DNA of 64,000 bases from Olsenella sp. kh2p3 (GTDB lineage Bacteria; Actinomycetota; Coriobacteriia; Coriobacteriales; Atopobiaceae). The first letter of the stretch is position 1, and every line of letters begins with the position of its first letter. Below are positions 52,270-64,000 of the stretch, piece after piece. The position numbers and the translations under genes are program-made. The notes below the pieces were generated by a model. That model ran no database searches. It was not told where the DNA came from and worked only from the letters and a program-made list of their open reading frames with translations. Location: contig FPKD01000002.1 of NCBI GenBank assembly GCA_900119625.1, forward strand, positions 248,001-312,000, in the 5' to 3' direction.

Positions 52270-52714
52270 TCTCGTTAGCGTGAGACTTGCCAGCAGGCCA
52301 CGCCGCGGCGGCTCGTCGGCCGCAGCGCGTCCCTGACTGCACGCGCCACAGCAGGCCGCGCCCTGGCTGTATGCACCCCCTCTCTCCAGGAAAACTGCGG
52401 TTTAATTGCTGTTATTTTATTGTCTTGCTGAGAATAACCGCAGGTAGAAGCGCTGGGTGCAATTTGGGAACTGCAACTAAACCGAACATATCCTAAGGCC
52501 AAGGATTCCCGAGCCAGATACGCTTCCCGAATCCGGGAATCGCGTGAGTCACGTAATGCCGCGTATTCCGAACGGTTAGAGGCACCTAAACGGTGAGAAC
52601 GCGCTGCATGTGGGAACATGCCGCGGATTCCGAACGGTTAGGACCGTCTAAACGTTCGGAATATTCCTAAACGGCGAGAACACGCGGCATGACGGCCTCA
52701 TCGCGCAACAAAAA
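52270..52714. other. Non-coding interval between the galactose operon and valS
   Basis: No gene supported. Contains the TTCCCG-AATC-CGGGAA hairpin near 52524-52540 and the repeat block at 52557-52691. Confidence 0.6.
52557..52691. repeat. Duplicated block with an embedded inverted repeat
   Basis: GCCGCG-ATTCCGAACGGTTAG occurs at about 52558-52579 and 52620-52641. CTAAACGG-GAGAAC-CGC-GCATG occurs at about 52586-52610 and 52668-52691. Within the second unit ATTCCGAACG (52627-52636) pairs with CGTTCGGAAT (52653-52662) and TTAG with CTAA, making a 15-base arm hairpin with one mismatch. Non-coding. Confidence 0.7.
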
Positions 52715-52749
52715 ATGGGTCCGCGGCGGACACTCCGTCGCGGACCCAT
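52715..52749 (-). terminator. Intrinsic terminator of valS
   Basis: 16-bp stem ATGGGTCCGCGGCGGA/TCCGTCGCGGACCCAT with one wobble and a three-base loop. On the minus strand it is followed by TTTTTTG. Confidence 0.88.
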
Positions 52750-52777
52750 AACACGCTGGCGAGAAAAACTACCGCAC

Positions 52778-55456
<2,679 letters not shown>

Positions 55457-55541
55457 CTCTTCCACGATACGGTCCTCTCGAACACAGCCATGTGGGGCGC
55501 CTGGCGCCCAGATTGCAGCTTCCCAGCTTAGCACAGGTGCA

Positions 55542-55572
55542 ATGAGACAAAGGGAGTCTCCCTTTGTCTCAT
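55542..55572. repeat. TGAGACAAAGGGA palindrome, copy 3
   Basis: ATGAGACAAAGGGAG and its exact complement around a single T. Located between the divergent valS and tcdA, not at a stop codon. Confidence 0.92.
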
Positions 55573-55629
55573 GCTTTCGACTATTATCGGGGCGATTGCA
55601 AGAGGACAAGCTAGAACGCGGAGAGACGC

Positions 55630-56394
55630 ATGGCAAACGTTGACGAGACACCCACGTCCAGGCTCGAGCTGGTCATGGGAAAGGACGCCGTGAGAAGGCT
55701 CGCAAACTCCTGCGTGGTGGTCCTTGGACTGGGCGGCGTGGGTTCCAACTGCGCCGAGGCCCTTGCGCGCGGTGGCGTGGGGTCGCTCGTCCTCGTAGAC
55801 CGCGACGTAGTCGAGCCAAGCAACATCAACCGCCAGGCCGTGGCCTACACGAGTACCGTGGGCCAGCGCAAGACCGACGTTATGGCGCGCATTGTGGCAG
55901 ACATCAACCCCTCAGCCAGCATCACACCCATCCACGTGTTTCTCACACGAGACAACATAGGCCAGATTCTGAGCGGGCTAGACCCGCGCCCGGACTTTGT
56001 GGTGGACGCGATCGACAACGTGACCGCCAAGCTCGTCGTGGCTCGCTGGTGCCAGGACGAGGGAATGCCCCTGGTCTCGAGCATGGGAGGCGCCAATAAG
56101 CTCCACCCCGAGCTCCTGCGCTTTGCTGACATCTCGCAGACGCATGGGTGCCCGCTCGCCCGCATCATCCGCAAGGAGTGCCGCAAGCGCGGCATCCGCG
56201 GACTGAGGGTGCTCTACTCGCCCGAGGAGCCAGTGCGCCCCCAAGCGCCCGATGGTGCTTCCGGCAAGGCGGCAACGCTGGGAACCATGTCCTACTTCCC
56301 GCCCATCATGGGTCAGATGATTGCCGGTGACGTGATCTTGTCGCTCACGGGGCTTGACGGCAGGATCACCACCAGCGGGGGGAACGCGCGATGA
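55630..56394 (+). CDS. tcdA: tRNA threonylcarbamoyladenosine dehydratase-like E1/ThiF protein
   Basis: A 254-residue E1-like adenylating enzyme of the TcdA (CsdL) group, which cyclises t6A37 in tRNA. The Rossmann loop VVLGLGGVGSNCAEALARGG (about 30-49) binds ATP, followed by VDRDVVEPSNINRQ (the E1 signature) and DAIDNVTAK. The C-terminal segment THGCPLARIIRKECRKRG is typical. GGAGAG precedes the ATG. tatD overlaps it by four bases (ATGA). Confidence 0.87.
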   Translation: MANVDETPTSRLELVMGKDAVRRLANSCVVVLGLGGVGSNCAEALARGGVGSLVLVDRDVVEPSNINRQAVAYTSTVGQRKTDVMARIVADINPSASITPIHVFLTRDNIGQILSGLDPRPDFVVDAIDNVTAKLVVARWCQDEGMPLVSSMGGANKLHPELLRFADISQTHGCPLARIIRKECRKRGIRGLRVLYSPEEPVRPQAPDGASGKAATLGTMSYFPPIMGQMIAGDVILSLTGLDGRITTSGGNAR

Positions 56395-57152
56395 GGCTCT
56401 TCGACGCCCACGTGCACCTTGACTTCTACGCAAACGCACCGCAGGTGGCAGCGCAGGCACAGGAATTTGGGCTCTCGTTTCTCGCCTGCACGGTGACGCC
56501 AGCGGGCTATCTTTGCGCGGCGCAGGAGCTTGCCGACGCACCGGGGGTCCATCTTGCCGCTGGCGCCCATCCCTGGTGGATCGCAGACGGTCGCATTGCC
56601 GAGAAGGACGTTGACACGCTGGTCTCCATATTGCCTGAACTGCGCTTTGTTGGCGAGGTTGGCCTGGACTTCTCGCCAGCGCACGTGGGCGAGGGAACGC
56701 AACGCGCTCAGGTTTCGGCCTTCGAGCGCATCATGCGCATCTGCGCCGAGACGAGCGACCCCTCGTGCTCCAAGATCGTCTCCATACACTCTGTGCGCTC
56801 GACAGACGTGGTGCTCGACGTGTTGGAGCGCACGGGCGCCGTCAGGTCCTGCCGTTGTATATTCCACTGGTTCTCCGGAAGGCCAGAGGAGCTGTGGCGC
56901 GCCGCCCGCATGGGGTGCCACTTCTCGTTTGGCGAGCACTCCCTTGCAACCAGGCGCGGACGCGAGTACGTGCGCGAGGTGCCCTCAGAGCTGCTGCTCA
57001 CCGAGACCGACCTCCCCGCAGGCGAGAAGGTCTTGGGCAGCGCGCAAGAGATTGCCTCCTCGCTCGAGCGAGCTATTTCGAAGGCATCCGAGGTACGCGG
57101 CGAGGATGTGGGGGCACTGGCAGTCTCCAACGCCACCGCGCTTCTCGCATGA
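56391..57152 (+). CDS. TatD-family metal-dependent hydrolase
   Basis: A 253-residue TIM-barrel hydrolase. Metal ligands: FDAHVHLD (His-x-His, residues 4-11), GEVGLDFS (Glu), HWFSG (His) and LLTETDLPAG (Asp). The family includes 3'-5' exonucleases and D-aminoacyl-tRNA deacylases; the substrate is uncertain. It overlaps tcdA by ATGA. The stop TGA is the first three bases of palindrome copy 4. Confidence 0.88.
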   Translation: MRLFDAHVHLDFYANAPQVAAQAQEFGLSFLACTVTPAGYLCAAQELADAPGVHLAAGAHPWWIADGRIAEKDVDTLVSILPELRFVGEVGLDFSPAHVGEGTQRAQVSAFERIMRICAETSDPSCSKIVSIHSVRSTDVVLDVLERTGAVRSCRCIFHWFSGRPEELWRAARMGCHFSFGEHSLATRRGREYVREVPSELLLTETDLPAGEKVLGSAQEIASSLERAISKASEVRGEDVGALAVSNATALLA

Positions 57153-57178
57153 GACAAAGGGAAACTCCCTTTGTCTCA
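57150..57178. repeat. TGAGACAAAGGGA palindrome, copy 4
   Basis: TGAGACAAAGGGA (57150-57162), loop AAC, exact complement (57166-57178). The first TGA is the stop codon of the TatD-family gene. It precedes the GT8 gene. Confidence 0.92.
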
Positions 57179-57294
57179 CAGATGGGTCTTTGGCGCGGAC
57201 GAGCGGGAGAACGCGGCAGTGCTGGCCCATCATGGTAGAGTCATACGTACTGTTTGCACGCCGAGAAGGGCATCCTACAGGGAGCAGCCAAACG

Positions 57295-58419
57295 ATGAAC
57301 TCACAGAGCAGAACACCTGCCTCACAGCAGTCGCAGAGGGGGACCATGCTGGCCACCTCGTCGCGCGAACTGCCGCTCGACCTCGACGACGTCGTTCTCG
57401 TCTTTGCCTGCAACGAGCTGTTTGTCCCGTACCTCTCGGTGGCGCTCCAATCCATCCTGGTGAACGCCTCGCCAAAGCGTCACTATGACATTGTGGTGCT
57501 CACGCGCGACATTACCCCCAAGAGCATGATCACGCTCACGCAGCAGGCCTCAAAGTACCATGTGGGCTTGGGCTTTCTTGATGTTGATGCCGCGCTTGGC
57601 GACATCAAGCTCCCCCACCACGGCCACTTCAGGCCAGAGACCTACTTCCGCCTTCTCGCACCCACGCTCCTCGATAACGTCGAGAAGGCCATCTACCTTG
57701 ACTCTGACATCGTTGTGTGCGCAGACGTGGCGGAGCTCTTCGACACGGACATCACGGGCTACCTGCTGGCGGCAACGCGCGACGCAGACACCATAGGCCA
57801 GATTGATGGCTACGACCCCACGGTCTACTCGTACCTCAAGGACCAGCTGGGCATGACCGAGCCGCACGACTACTTCCAGGCGGGCGCACTGCTCATGAAC
57901 CTGGAGAAGTTCCGCCAGACCATCACTGCCGAGGAGCTGCTCGACATTGCCACTGAGCGCACATGGCGCTGGCTCGACCAGGACGTCCTCAACAAGGTGG
58001 TAGACGGTCATTACCGGCGGGTGCACATGAAGTGGAACTACCTTGTGGACTGGCAGTACATGCGCCGCACACACATAGTGGCACAGGCCCCCAAGGACGT
58101 CCAGGACGAGTATGACGAGGCGCGTCGAGACTATCGCATCGTTCATTACGCCGGCCCGGATAACAGACCATGGCTCTATCCAGACTCCGACCTCGCTGGT
58201 CTCTTCTGGCAGTACGCTGCTGGGTCCCCGTACCTTGAGTACCTTCGAGACCAGCTCGAGATGTCACGCAAGACGGTCGACGGCATGGCGCGTCGCGTGA
58301 AGGCCGTCGCCATCTACCGCGGCATCATGCGCGCCTTTGACTACACCTGCCCCGCAGGGACAAAGCGCCGAAAGAAGTTCATCGAGTACTACGAGCGCTT
58401 TGGTGGCTCGGTGGGCTAG
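57295..58419 (+). CDS. GT8-family glycosyltransferase
   Basis: A 374-residue glycosyltransferase with the GT8 core: VLVFACNELFVPYLSVALQSIL, FRPETYFRLLAPTLL, AIYLDSDIVV (the DxD motif, about 148-150), and the C-terminal HYAGPDNRPW. It probably adds hexose to cell-surface glycans or glycoproteins from UDP-sugar. The first ATG follows GGGAG ten bases upstream; MLATSSRE at 57346 with GAGGGGG four bases upstream is an alternative start. The C-terminus ends in an Arg/Lys-rich helix, as if membrane-associated. Confidence 0.88.
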   Translation: MNSQSRTPASQQSQRGTMLATSSRELPLDLDDVVLVFACNELFVPYLSVALQSILVNASPKRHYDIVVLTRDITPKSMITLTQQASKYHVGLGFLDVDAALGDIKLPHHGHFRPETYFRLLAPTLLDNVEKAIYLDSDIVVCADVAELFDTDITGYLLAATRDADTIGQIDGYDPTVYSYLKDQLGMTEPHDYFQAGALLMNLEKFRQTITAEELLDIATERTWRWLDQDVLNKVVDGHYRRVHMKWNYLVDWQYMRRTHIVAQAPKDVQDEYDEARRDYRIVHYAGPDNRPWLYPDSDLAGLFWQYAAGSPYLEYLRDQLEMSRKTVDGMARRVKAVAIYRGIMRAFDYTCPAGTKRRKKFIEYYERFGGSVG

Positions 58420-58471
58420 GCGCTAGAGCGGCATGGGCCGCTCCAGCATTTCAAAACAATGGCGACAAAAA

Positions 58472-58500
58472 CGGCCGCGCCCGGACTCCGGACGCGGCCG
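58472..58500 (-). terminator. Intrinsic terminator of clpX
   Basis: CGGCCGCG...CGCGGCCG stem with an inner CCGG/CCGG pair and a three-base loop. Preceded on the plus strand by AAAAA, so the leftward transcript gets a U-tract. Confidence 0.8.
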
Positions 58501-58533
58501 CCGTTCTATCAAATCAACCTGTGCCTTACGGGC

Positions 58534-59859
<1,326 letters not shown>

Positions 59860-59862
59860 GCG

Positions 59863-60483
59863 CTACTCCTGCTTGCCCTGGTCGTTGCGGTTGGTGATGA
59901 CCTTGTCGACAAGGCCGTACTCCTGCGCCTCGGTCGCGCGCATGTAGTTGTCGCGCTCGGTGTCGGCGTTGATCCTCTCGATGGGCTGACCGGTGGCCTC
60001 CGCGAGCATCTCGTTCAGGTGCTGCCGAATCCACTTGGTCTCGTCGGCCACGATCTGGATGTCGGTCTGCTGGCCCTGGACGCCGGAGCTGGGCTGGTGG
60101 ATGAGGATCATCGAGTTGGGGAGCGCCAGGCGCTTGCCCTTGGTGCCGCTGGCGAGAATTGCCGCGCCCATGGAGGCAGCCATGCCCACGCAGATGGTGG
60201 AGACGTCGGGCTTGATGAAGTTCATCGTGTCGATGATGCCCAGGCCGGCGTAGACGTCACCTCCGGGAGAGTCGATGTAGAGCGAGATGTCCTTGTCGGG
60301 ATCCTGGCTCTCCAGGTGGAGAAGCTGCGCGATCACGAGGTTGGCGGAGTCGCGCGTGACCTCCTCGCCCAGGAACACGATGCGGTCGTTGAGCAGGCGC
60401 GAATAGATGTCGTAGCTGCGCTCGCCGCGCGGGGTCTGCTCGACGACGTACGGGATGAGCGGGATGTTGGTTGGGTTGTGCAT
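59863..60483 (-). CDS. clpP: ATP-dependent Clp protease proteolytic subunit
   Basis: A 206-residue serine protease. Catalytic Ser is in [11 protein letters not shown], His in [10 protein letters not shown], and Asp in ADTERDNYM. The N-terminus [29 protein letters not shown] is standard. ATG with AAAGGAG upstream. tig is upstream with a hairpin in between, and clpX downstream. Confidence 0.98.
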   Translation of the reverse strand: MHNPTNIPLIPYVVEQTPRGERSYDIYSRLLNDRIVFLGEEVTRDSANLVIAQLLHLESQDPDKDISLYIDSPGGDVYAGLGIIDTMNFIKPDVSTICVGMAASMGAAILASGTKGKRLALPNSMILIHQPSSGVQGQQTDIQIVADETKWIRQHLNEMLAEATGQPIERINADTERDNYMRATEAQEYGLVDKVITNRNDQGKQE

Positions 60484-60521
60484 GACACTCCTTTCAGAAT
60501 TCATATGCGTTCCGTTCCAAT

Positions 60522-60553
60522 GTGCCCCGAATGGCTTGCGCCATCCGGGGCAC
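60522..60553. repeat. Hairpin between tig and clpP
   Basis: GTGCCCCG-a-ATGGC, loop TTGC, GCCAT-c-CGGGGCAC: 13 base pairs with one mismatch. No U-tract follows in either direction. It may adjust the ratio of tig to clpP expression. Confidence 0.65.
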
Positions 60554-60599
60554 GGCGTCAGTTCACAGGGTCTGCACCATTAGTTCGAGCAGAGGGGGG

Positions 60600-61949
60600 C
60601 TACTCGGCGTCCTCGGACTTCTCGCCCTCGGACTCCTTGGCGGCCTCGGCAGCCTCGTCCACGACGGTCACCTGGGCGTTCTCGACCAGCCAATCAAGAG
60701 CCTTGGTGCGCTTGATGGAATCGCGGATTGCAGGGAGACGGCCCTCGGAGCGCCACTGCTCGATGGCCTTGTCCACGTCCTCGACGTTGGCCTTCTCGAA
60801 CTCGTTGCGCACGTCCTCCTCGGTGGCCTCGAGGCCGAGCTGACGGGCCACGGCGTCAAGAGCCAGGGACTGGCGGGCACGCTCCTCGGCCTGCGCGTGG
60901 AGGTCGGCGATGAAGGCGTCGGGAGAGATGCCGCGCGCATTGAGGTACATGTCGAGCGAGATGCCGGAGCGCTGCATCTGGCCGAGAACCTCCTGGCCAA
61001 GCTCGTTGAAGACCTCCTCCTGGTAGTCAGAAGGAATCTCGTCAAGCTGCAGGCGCTCGCCCACTGCCTCGACGACGCGGTCCTCCTTGAGGTTAGGGAG
61101 GTTGGCCTTCTTGTCCTCGGCGATCTCGTCGCGGACGGCGCTCTTGAACTCGTCGACGGTGTCGTAGCCAAAGCCCTTCTTGGCGAACTCGTCGTCAAGC
61201 TCGGGCGTGGTGGGGCGCTGGATGCCCTTGACCGTAGCCTTGGCCTTGTAGGAGTGCTCGTGGGTCTCCTCGCCCTCCTCGTGCTTGATGGTCCAGGCAA
61301 GGTCGACGACGTCGCCAACCTTGGCGCCGGTGAGGGCCTGCTTGACCTCGTCGGGCACCTGGCCGTCAACCAGCGCGAGGGACTGGCCCTCGCCGGCGAG
61401 CTTCTCGGCGCCCTCGACGTTCTCGATGTCGGCCTTCACGACGTCGCCCTCCTGGGCGGCCTCGCCCTCGGGAACGTCCTCGTAGGAGGTGTGGTAGGTC
61501 ATGTAGCGCTTGACCTGGGCCTCGACCTCGGCGTCGGTGACCTCCTCAGGAGGCATGTTGATCTGGGGGGCATCGTAGGAGTCAAGCTCGGCCTCGGGAC
61601 GAACGCCGATGGTGACGTCGATCGAGTAGTCCTCGCCCTCCTTGGCGAGATCCGCGTCCTGGGCGAAGTCCGGACGACCAACGGGGACGATGTTGAGCTC
61701 CTCAAGCATGAGGGGCTCGGCAGCGTTGAGAAGGTCATTGGTAGCCTGGGCGAGCACCGACTCCTTACCCAGGATGCCATCGATCACAGGACGGGGAGCG
61801 TGGCCGCGACGGAAGCCCTGGAAGTTGTACTTGTGCGCGAAGTCCTTGTAGGTCTTGGCGACAGCCGCGTTGACGTCTGCGGCGGGAATGGTGAGCTTTG
61901 CGGCAACCTTGTTGTCCTTGGGCTCCTCAGCGGTGACGGTGATCTTCAA
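60600..61949 (-). CDS. tig: Trigger factor
   Basis: A 449-residue ribosome-associated chaperone and peptidyl-prolyl isomerase. The N-terminal ribosome-binding domain contains NFQGFRRGHAPRPVIDG (the signature loop). The central PPIase domain includes GDVVDLAWTIKHEEGEE, and the helical C-terminal domain ends in a Glu-rich tail. The start is TTG, with GGAGG four bases upstream; an ATG start is not available. It precedes clpP. Confidence 0.95.
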   Translation of the reverse strand: MKITVTAEEPKDNKVAAKLTIPAADVNAAVAKTYKDFAHKYNFQGFRRGHAPRPVIDGILGKESVLAQATNDLLNAAEPLMLEELNIVPVGRPDFAQDADLAKEGEDYSIDVTIGVRPEAELDSYDAPQINMPPEEVTDAEVEAQVKRYMTYHTSYEDVPEGEAAQEGDVVKADIENVEGAEKLAGEGQSLALVDGQVPDEVKQALTGAKVGDVVDLAWTIKHEEGEETHEHSYKAKATVKGIQRPTTPELDDEFAKKGFGYDTVDEFKSAVRDEIAEDKKANLPNLKEDRVVEAVGERLQLDEIPSDYQEEVFNELGQEVLGQMQRSGISLDMYLNARGISPDAFIADLHAQAEERARQSLALDAVARQLGLEATEEDVRNEFEKANVEDVDKAIEQWRSEGRLPAIRDSIKRTKALDWLVENAQVTVVDEAAEAAKESEGEKSEDAE

Positions 61950-62016
61950 CGTTCCTCCAGTGTCTCGTCCTCGGCAGGCGGGCGCCCGCCGTTGATTCCT
62001 GCGAATGCAGCTCATG

Positions 62017-62103
62017 TGGTGCGGGCGAAAGGACTCGAACCTTCACGGGGTCTCCCCCACTGGAACCTAAATCCAGCGCGTCTACCAGTTCCGCCACGCC
62101 CGC
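62017..62103 (-). tRNA. tRNA-Leu, anticodon UAG
   Basis: 87 bases with an encoded CCA. The acceptor is GCGGGCG/CGCCCGC with discriminator A, the D arm is GGTAGACGC, and the anticodon arm is CTGGA-TTTAGGT-TCCAG, giving TAG. A long variable arm (TGGGGGAGACCCCGTG) marks a class II tRNA and GGTTCGAGTCC is the T arm. It decodes CUA. It lies between tig and a repeat cluster. Confidence 0.97.
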
Positions 62104-62225
62104 ATAGTCACACATAGCCTTGCCATAATAGCAAATGCACAGGTCTTGGCCTAGGAAACGAGAAAGAAATCGACACGAGCACACGTAGGCGGTGCCAATC
62201 GCGACCGCTGGAGGAGGCAAAGCGC

Positions 62226-62424
62226 TGGCGCCGGAGGGCTTAGTTTGTTGCATTTTCTCCCTGGGACGACGCCTCCGGCGACTATTTGTCGCCGGAGGGA
62301 GCATCTCGTACGAGATCCCGTCGGAACCCTTCGCTCCGGCGCCGTTTTGGCGCCGGAGAGGCCGTTGCCGCAGCTATCACGTACGAAACCTCGCTTCGGG
62401 CGTCACCCCGACGCCGAAGGGCGC
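62226..62424. repeat. Interspersed palindromic repeat family, locus C
   Basis: Several GCGCCGGAG/CTCCGGCGCC arms in hairpin order: CGCCTCCGGCG-ACTATTTG-TCGCCGGAGG (62269-62299), and CTCCGGCGCC-GTTTT-GGCGCCGGAG (62335-62358). On the reverse strand it contains GACGGGATCTCGTACGAGAT, which matches locus B. The interval 62104-62441 has no gene. Confidence 0.75.
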
Positions 62425-62441
62425 ATTCCAGCAGGATGTCT

Positions 62442-64000
62442 TCACTCCCTCAGCAGGTCAAGAAGCATGCGGGCTAGTTCGTCTCGGCGATGGATTCCCA
62501 GCTTCTTGTAGGCAGACGCCCGTCGCGAGGCAATTGCCGCAGGTGAAAGCGAGAGTGACCTCGCCACATACGACACGCTATATCCGCGACCGAGAAGGAT
62601 GATGGCCTCGATTTCTCCCTCGGTAAGGCCGGTCTTTGTTCCAACCTCGCGCCAACGCTCGCGCACAGAAAGACTCGCCAGCCTCGCTCTGCGCTTGAAG
62701 AGCCGCACGAGTCGCGCGAACGCTAGCAACCCCACAACGGCAAGGCCGCATCCCAGGCAGGTGCGCAAGGCAACAGCAACGCCATTCGGAGTCTCTCTCG
62801 TGAGGACCCATAGCCACCCCAGGCAAAGCCCAACAATCTCGACGGCCAGCGACGGCAGCAGACGAGAAAGACCGCCGCCTTCCAGAGCACCCAAAATGGT
62901 GGACAGCAGGACAATAACGGCAATGGCAATTAGCCCATACGCAATTGACGCCTCAACAGGGCCAGGCGAGAAGCACTGCAACGCGCTCACCAAGATTGGA
63001 GCTGATGCACCAAGAGCGCAGAGTCCAACGGCAATGTGCACGGGAGGGAAGGGAGAGAATGCCTGCTTCGGCACGCCCTCTTCGCCGCCAGACATTTGCG
63101 CGAAAAGCACACCGGGAACAGCGAGCAACGCTGCCATGTACCAGCGCCTAATCGAAAGGGGCAACAGCAGCGCTACCGCAGCGAGCGCAAACGCACCGAG
63201 CGCCGCGATGGCCCTTTGCCGAGAATTGCCAAGAGCGTGGGAATCTCGGGAAACACCATCGAGGTAGAGAATAGGAAGCGCATAAGCAGCCGCTACAGAC
63301 AAGGCATCCGTTCCCCACGACGCCAAATTGCCAAAAAGCGAATAGCCTGCAAGGCCGCCAGCCAGAGCAAGCACCAAAGCGACAACGCCCCGCTTGGAGA
63401 TTGGCATGCGCGTACCGGCCGCAGCGATTATTACCAGAAGTCCAAGCACAATCGTCCCCGGACGCAGGTCATCGACTTGAGAGATGAGCAGATGCGCCCT
63501 CCCCAGCCATGGAAGCCAGTAGATTGCCACCGCGGCACCAATGCAACTAGCGGCAACTGTATGACTGACACGGTACGCTCTCTGGCACAGAGCCTGGGTA
63601 TCGTCTCTCTCCGCAGTCGGCAGACACTCACCACTTTGCTCCCTGACCTCGTCGAGCAGGGCGATTGCAGCGTCTCTAGAGGTCACCCCCAGCTTCTCGT
63701 ACGCCCGCTTGCAGTAGGTGCCAGCGGTTGAGCGCGCCACACCCATCTCGTCCGCAAGCTGCGAGACCGTGAGCCCGCGGTCCAAACCGCGTATGGCAGT
63801 TTCCTCTCGACTGGTAAGTCCATGGTCAAGAAACAGCTGGTCAACGGCAACGTATGGCCGTTGGATGTTGCCCGAGGCAGGCCGACCGCCCGAAAAGATA
63901 CAGGGCAGGGCAGCGAGAACCGCCCAGGCAACAACACGCTGGGTGCCGCCCCACCCCAGCTGCTGCATGCCAATCGCAAGGGCACTCAAGGCAGCCGAAG
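62442..64000 (-). CDS. Membrane regulator with two LuxR-type HTH domains; 5' end beyond window
   Basis: At least 519 residues, open at the right edge. From the N-terminal side it has a short hydrophobic segment and a first HTH (LTSREETAIRGLDRGLTVSQ and LADEMGVARSTAGTYCKRAY, about 57-115). About eight transmembrane helices follow (e.g. VLALAGGLAGYSLFG; AALGAFALAAVALLLPL), then a second HTH (LTEGEIEAIILLGRGYSVSY; about 455-515). Coriobacterial LuxR proteins usually have one HTH after a membrane domain. The first HTH followed by a second membrane-HTH block suggests two regulators joined in frame. Adjacent target genes are not visible. Confidence 0.82.
   Translation of the reverse strand, partial: SAALSALAIGMQQLGWGGTQRVVAWAVLAALPCIFSGGRPASGNIQRPYVAVDQLFLDHGLTSREETAIRGLDRGLTVSQLADEMGVARSTAGTYCKRAYEKLGVTSRDAAIALLDEVREQSGECLPTAERDDTQALCQRAYRVSHTVAASCIGAAVAIYWLPWLGRAHLLISQVDDLRPGTIVLGLLVIIAAAGTRMPISKRGVVALVLALAGGLAGYSLFGNLASWGTDALSVAAAYALPILYLDGVSRDSHALGNSRQRAIAALGAFALAAVALLLPLSIRRWYMAALLAVPGVLFAQMSGGEEGVPKQAFSPFPPVHIAVGLCALGASAPILVSALQCFSPGPVEASIAYGLIAIAVIVLLSTILGALEGGGLSRLLPSLAVEIVGLCLGWLWVLTRETPNGVAVALRTCLGCGLAVVGLLAFARLVRLFKRRARLASLSVRERWREVGTKTGLTEGEIEAIILLGRGYSVSYVARSLSLSPAAIASRRASAYKKLGIHRRDELARMLLDLLRE

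Overview
The window is high-GC, densely coded and carries mostly single-copy housekeeping genes. Its gene content points to an anaerobic actinobacterium of the class Coriobacteriia, probably of the Olsenella/Atopobium type. The signs are mixed-acid fermentation genes (ackA, adhE), an ATP-type PEP carboxykinase, a membrane-embedded LuxR-type regulator, an OYE/2,4-dienoyl-CoA-reductase-like flavoenzyme and a complete formate/folate one-carbon set. This placement is inference from content and codon style; no 16S gene is present. Starts were chosen by Shine-Dalgarno position and family N-termini. Several genes use GTG or TTG.

Layout, left to right. 1-3687 (minus): a GT4 glycosyltransferase translationally coupled to a fused-permease ABC importer whose ATPase runs off the left edge. 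4354-7185: pckA, then an aldose-1-epimerase-like gene. 7289-11875 (minus): ackA, a C_GCAxxG_C_C protein, a HIT hydrolase, xseB, xseA and a YugP-type membrane protease. 12011-17278: RNase D, a lipid-kinase-like gene, a Gfo/Idh oxidoreductase, and a TetR regulator with a perfect 24-bp palindrome facing an HD-domain/membrane-protein pair. 17328-21241 (plus): a frameshifted acyl-ACP thioesterase, a Nudix hydrolase, thyA, folA and a low-GC Fic gene. 21271-29042 (minus): a lipoprotein, an APH-like kinase, adhE, a truncated Cys/Met-metabolism PLP-enzyme homologue and thrS. 29043-31859: a 938-residue OYE-acetoacetate decarboxylase fusion. 32041-33077: a DUF2252 remnant and a zinc-ribbon membrane protein.

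33301-44503 (all minus) is a one-carbon region: 3-hydroxyacyl-CoA dehydrogenase, folC, a formate/nitrite transporter, folE, folD, fchA and fhs, then an SDR, a GcvT-family protein and an unrecognised Cys-rich protein, with a divergent PucR-type regulator. Formate entry, formyl-/methenyl-/methylene-THF interconversion and folate synthesis are thus side by side. The GcvT-like gene suggests THF-dependent demethylation of an unknown substrate. 47008-52217 is a galactose locus (LacI regulator, galM-galK-galT). 52778-61949 holds valS, tcdA, tatD, a GT8 glycosyltransferase, clpX, clpP and tig, followed by tRNA-Leu(UAG) and a regulator with two LuxR-type HTH domains that runs off the right edge.

The intergenic DNA is the least ordinary part. 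Four copies of a perfect TGAGACAAAGGGA palindrome occur, three of them supplying the stop codon of the adjacent gene. A family of GCGCC(G/C)GAG-bounded palindromic repeats sits at three loci, one abutting the truncated end of the DUF2252 remnant. Other signals are a diverged 57-bp direct repeat, an 18-bp tandem repeat whose degenerate relatives recur 5 kb away, and several long hairpins. I found no CRISPR array, prophage, insertion sequence with a transposase, or rRNA operon.
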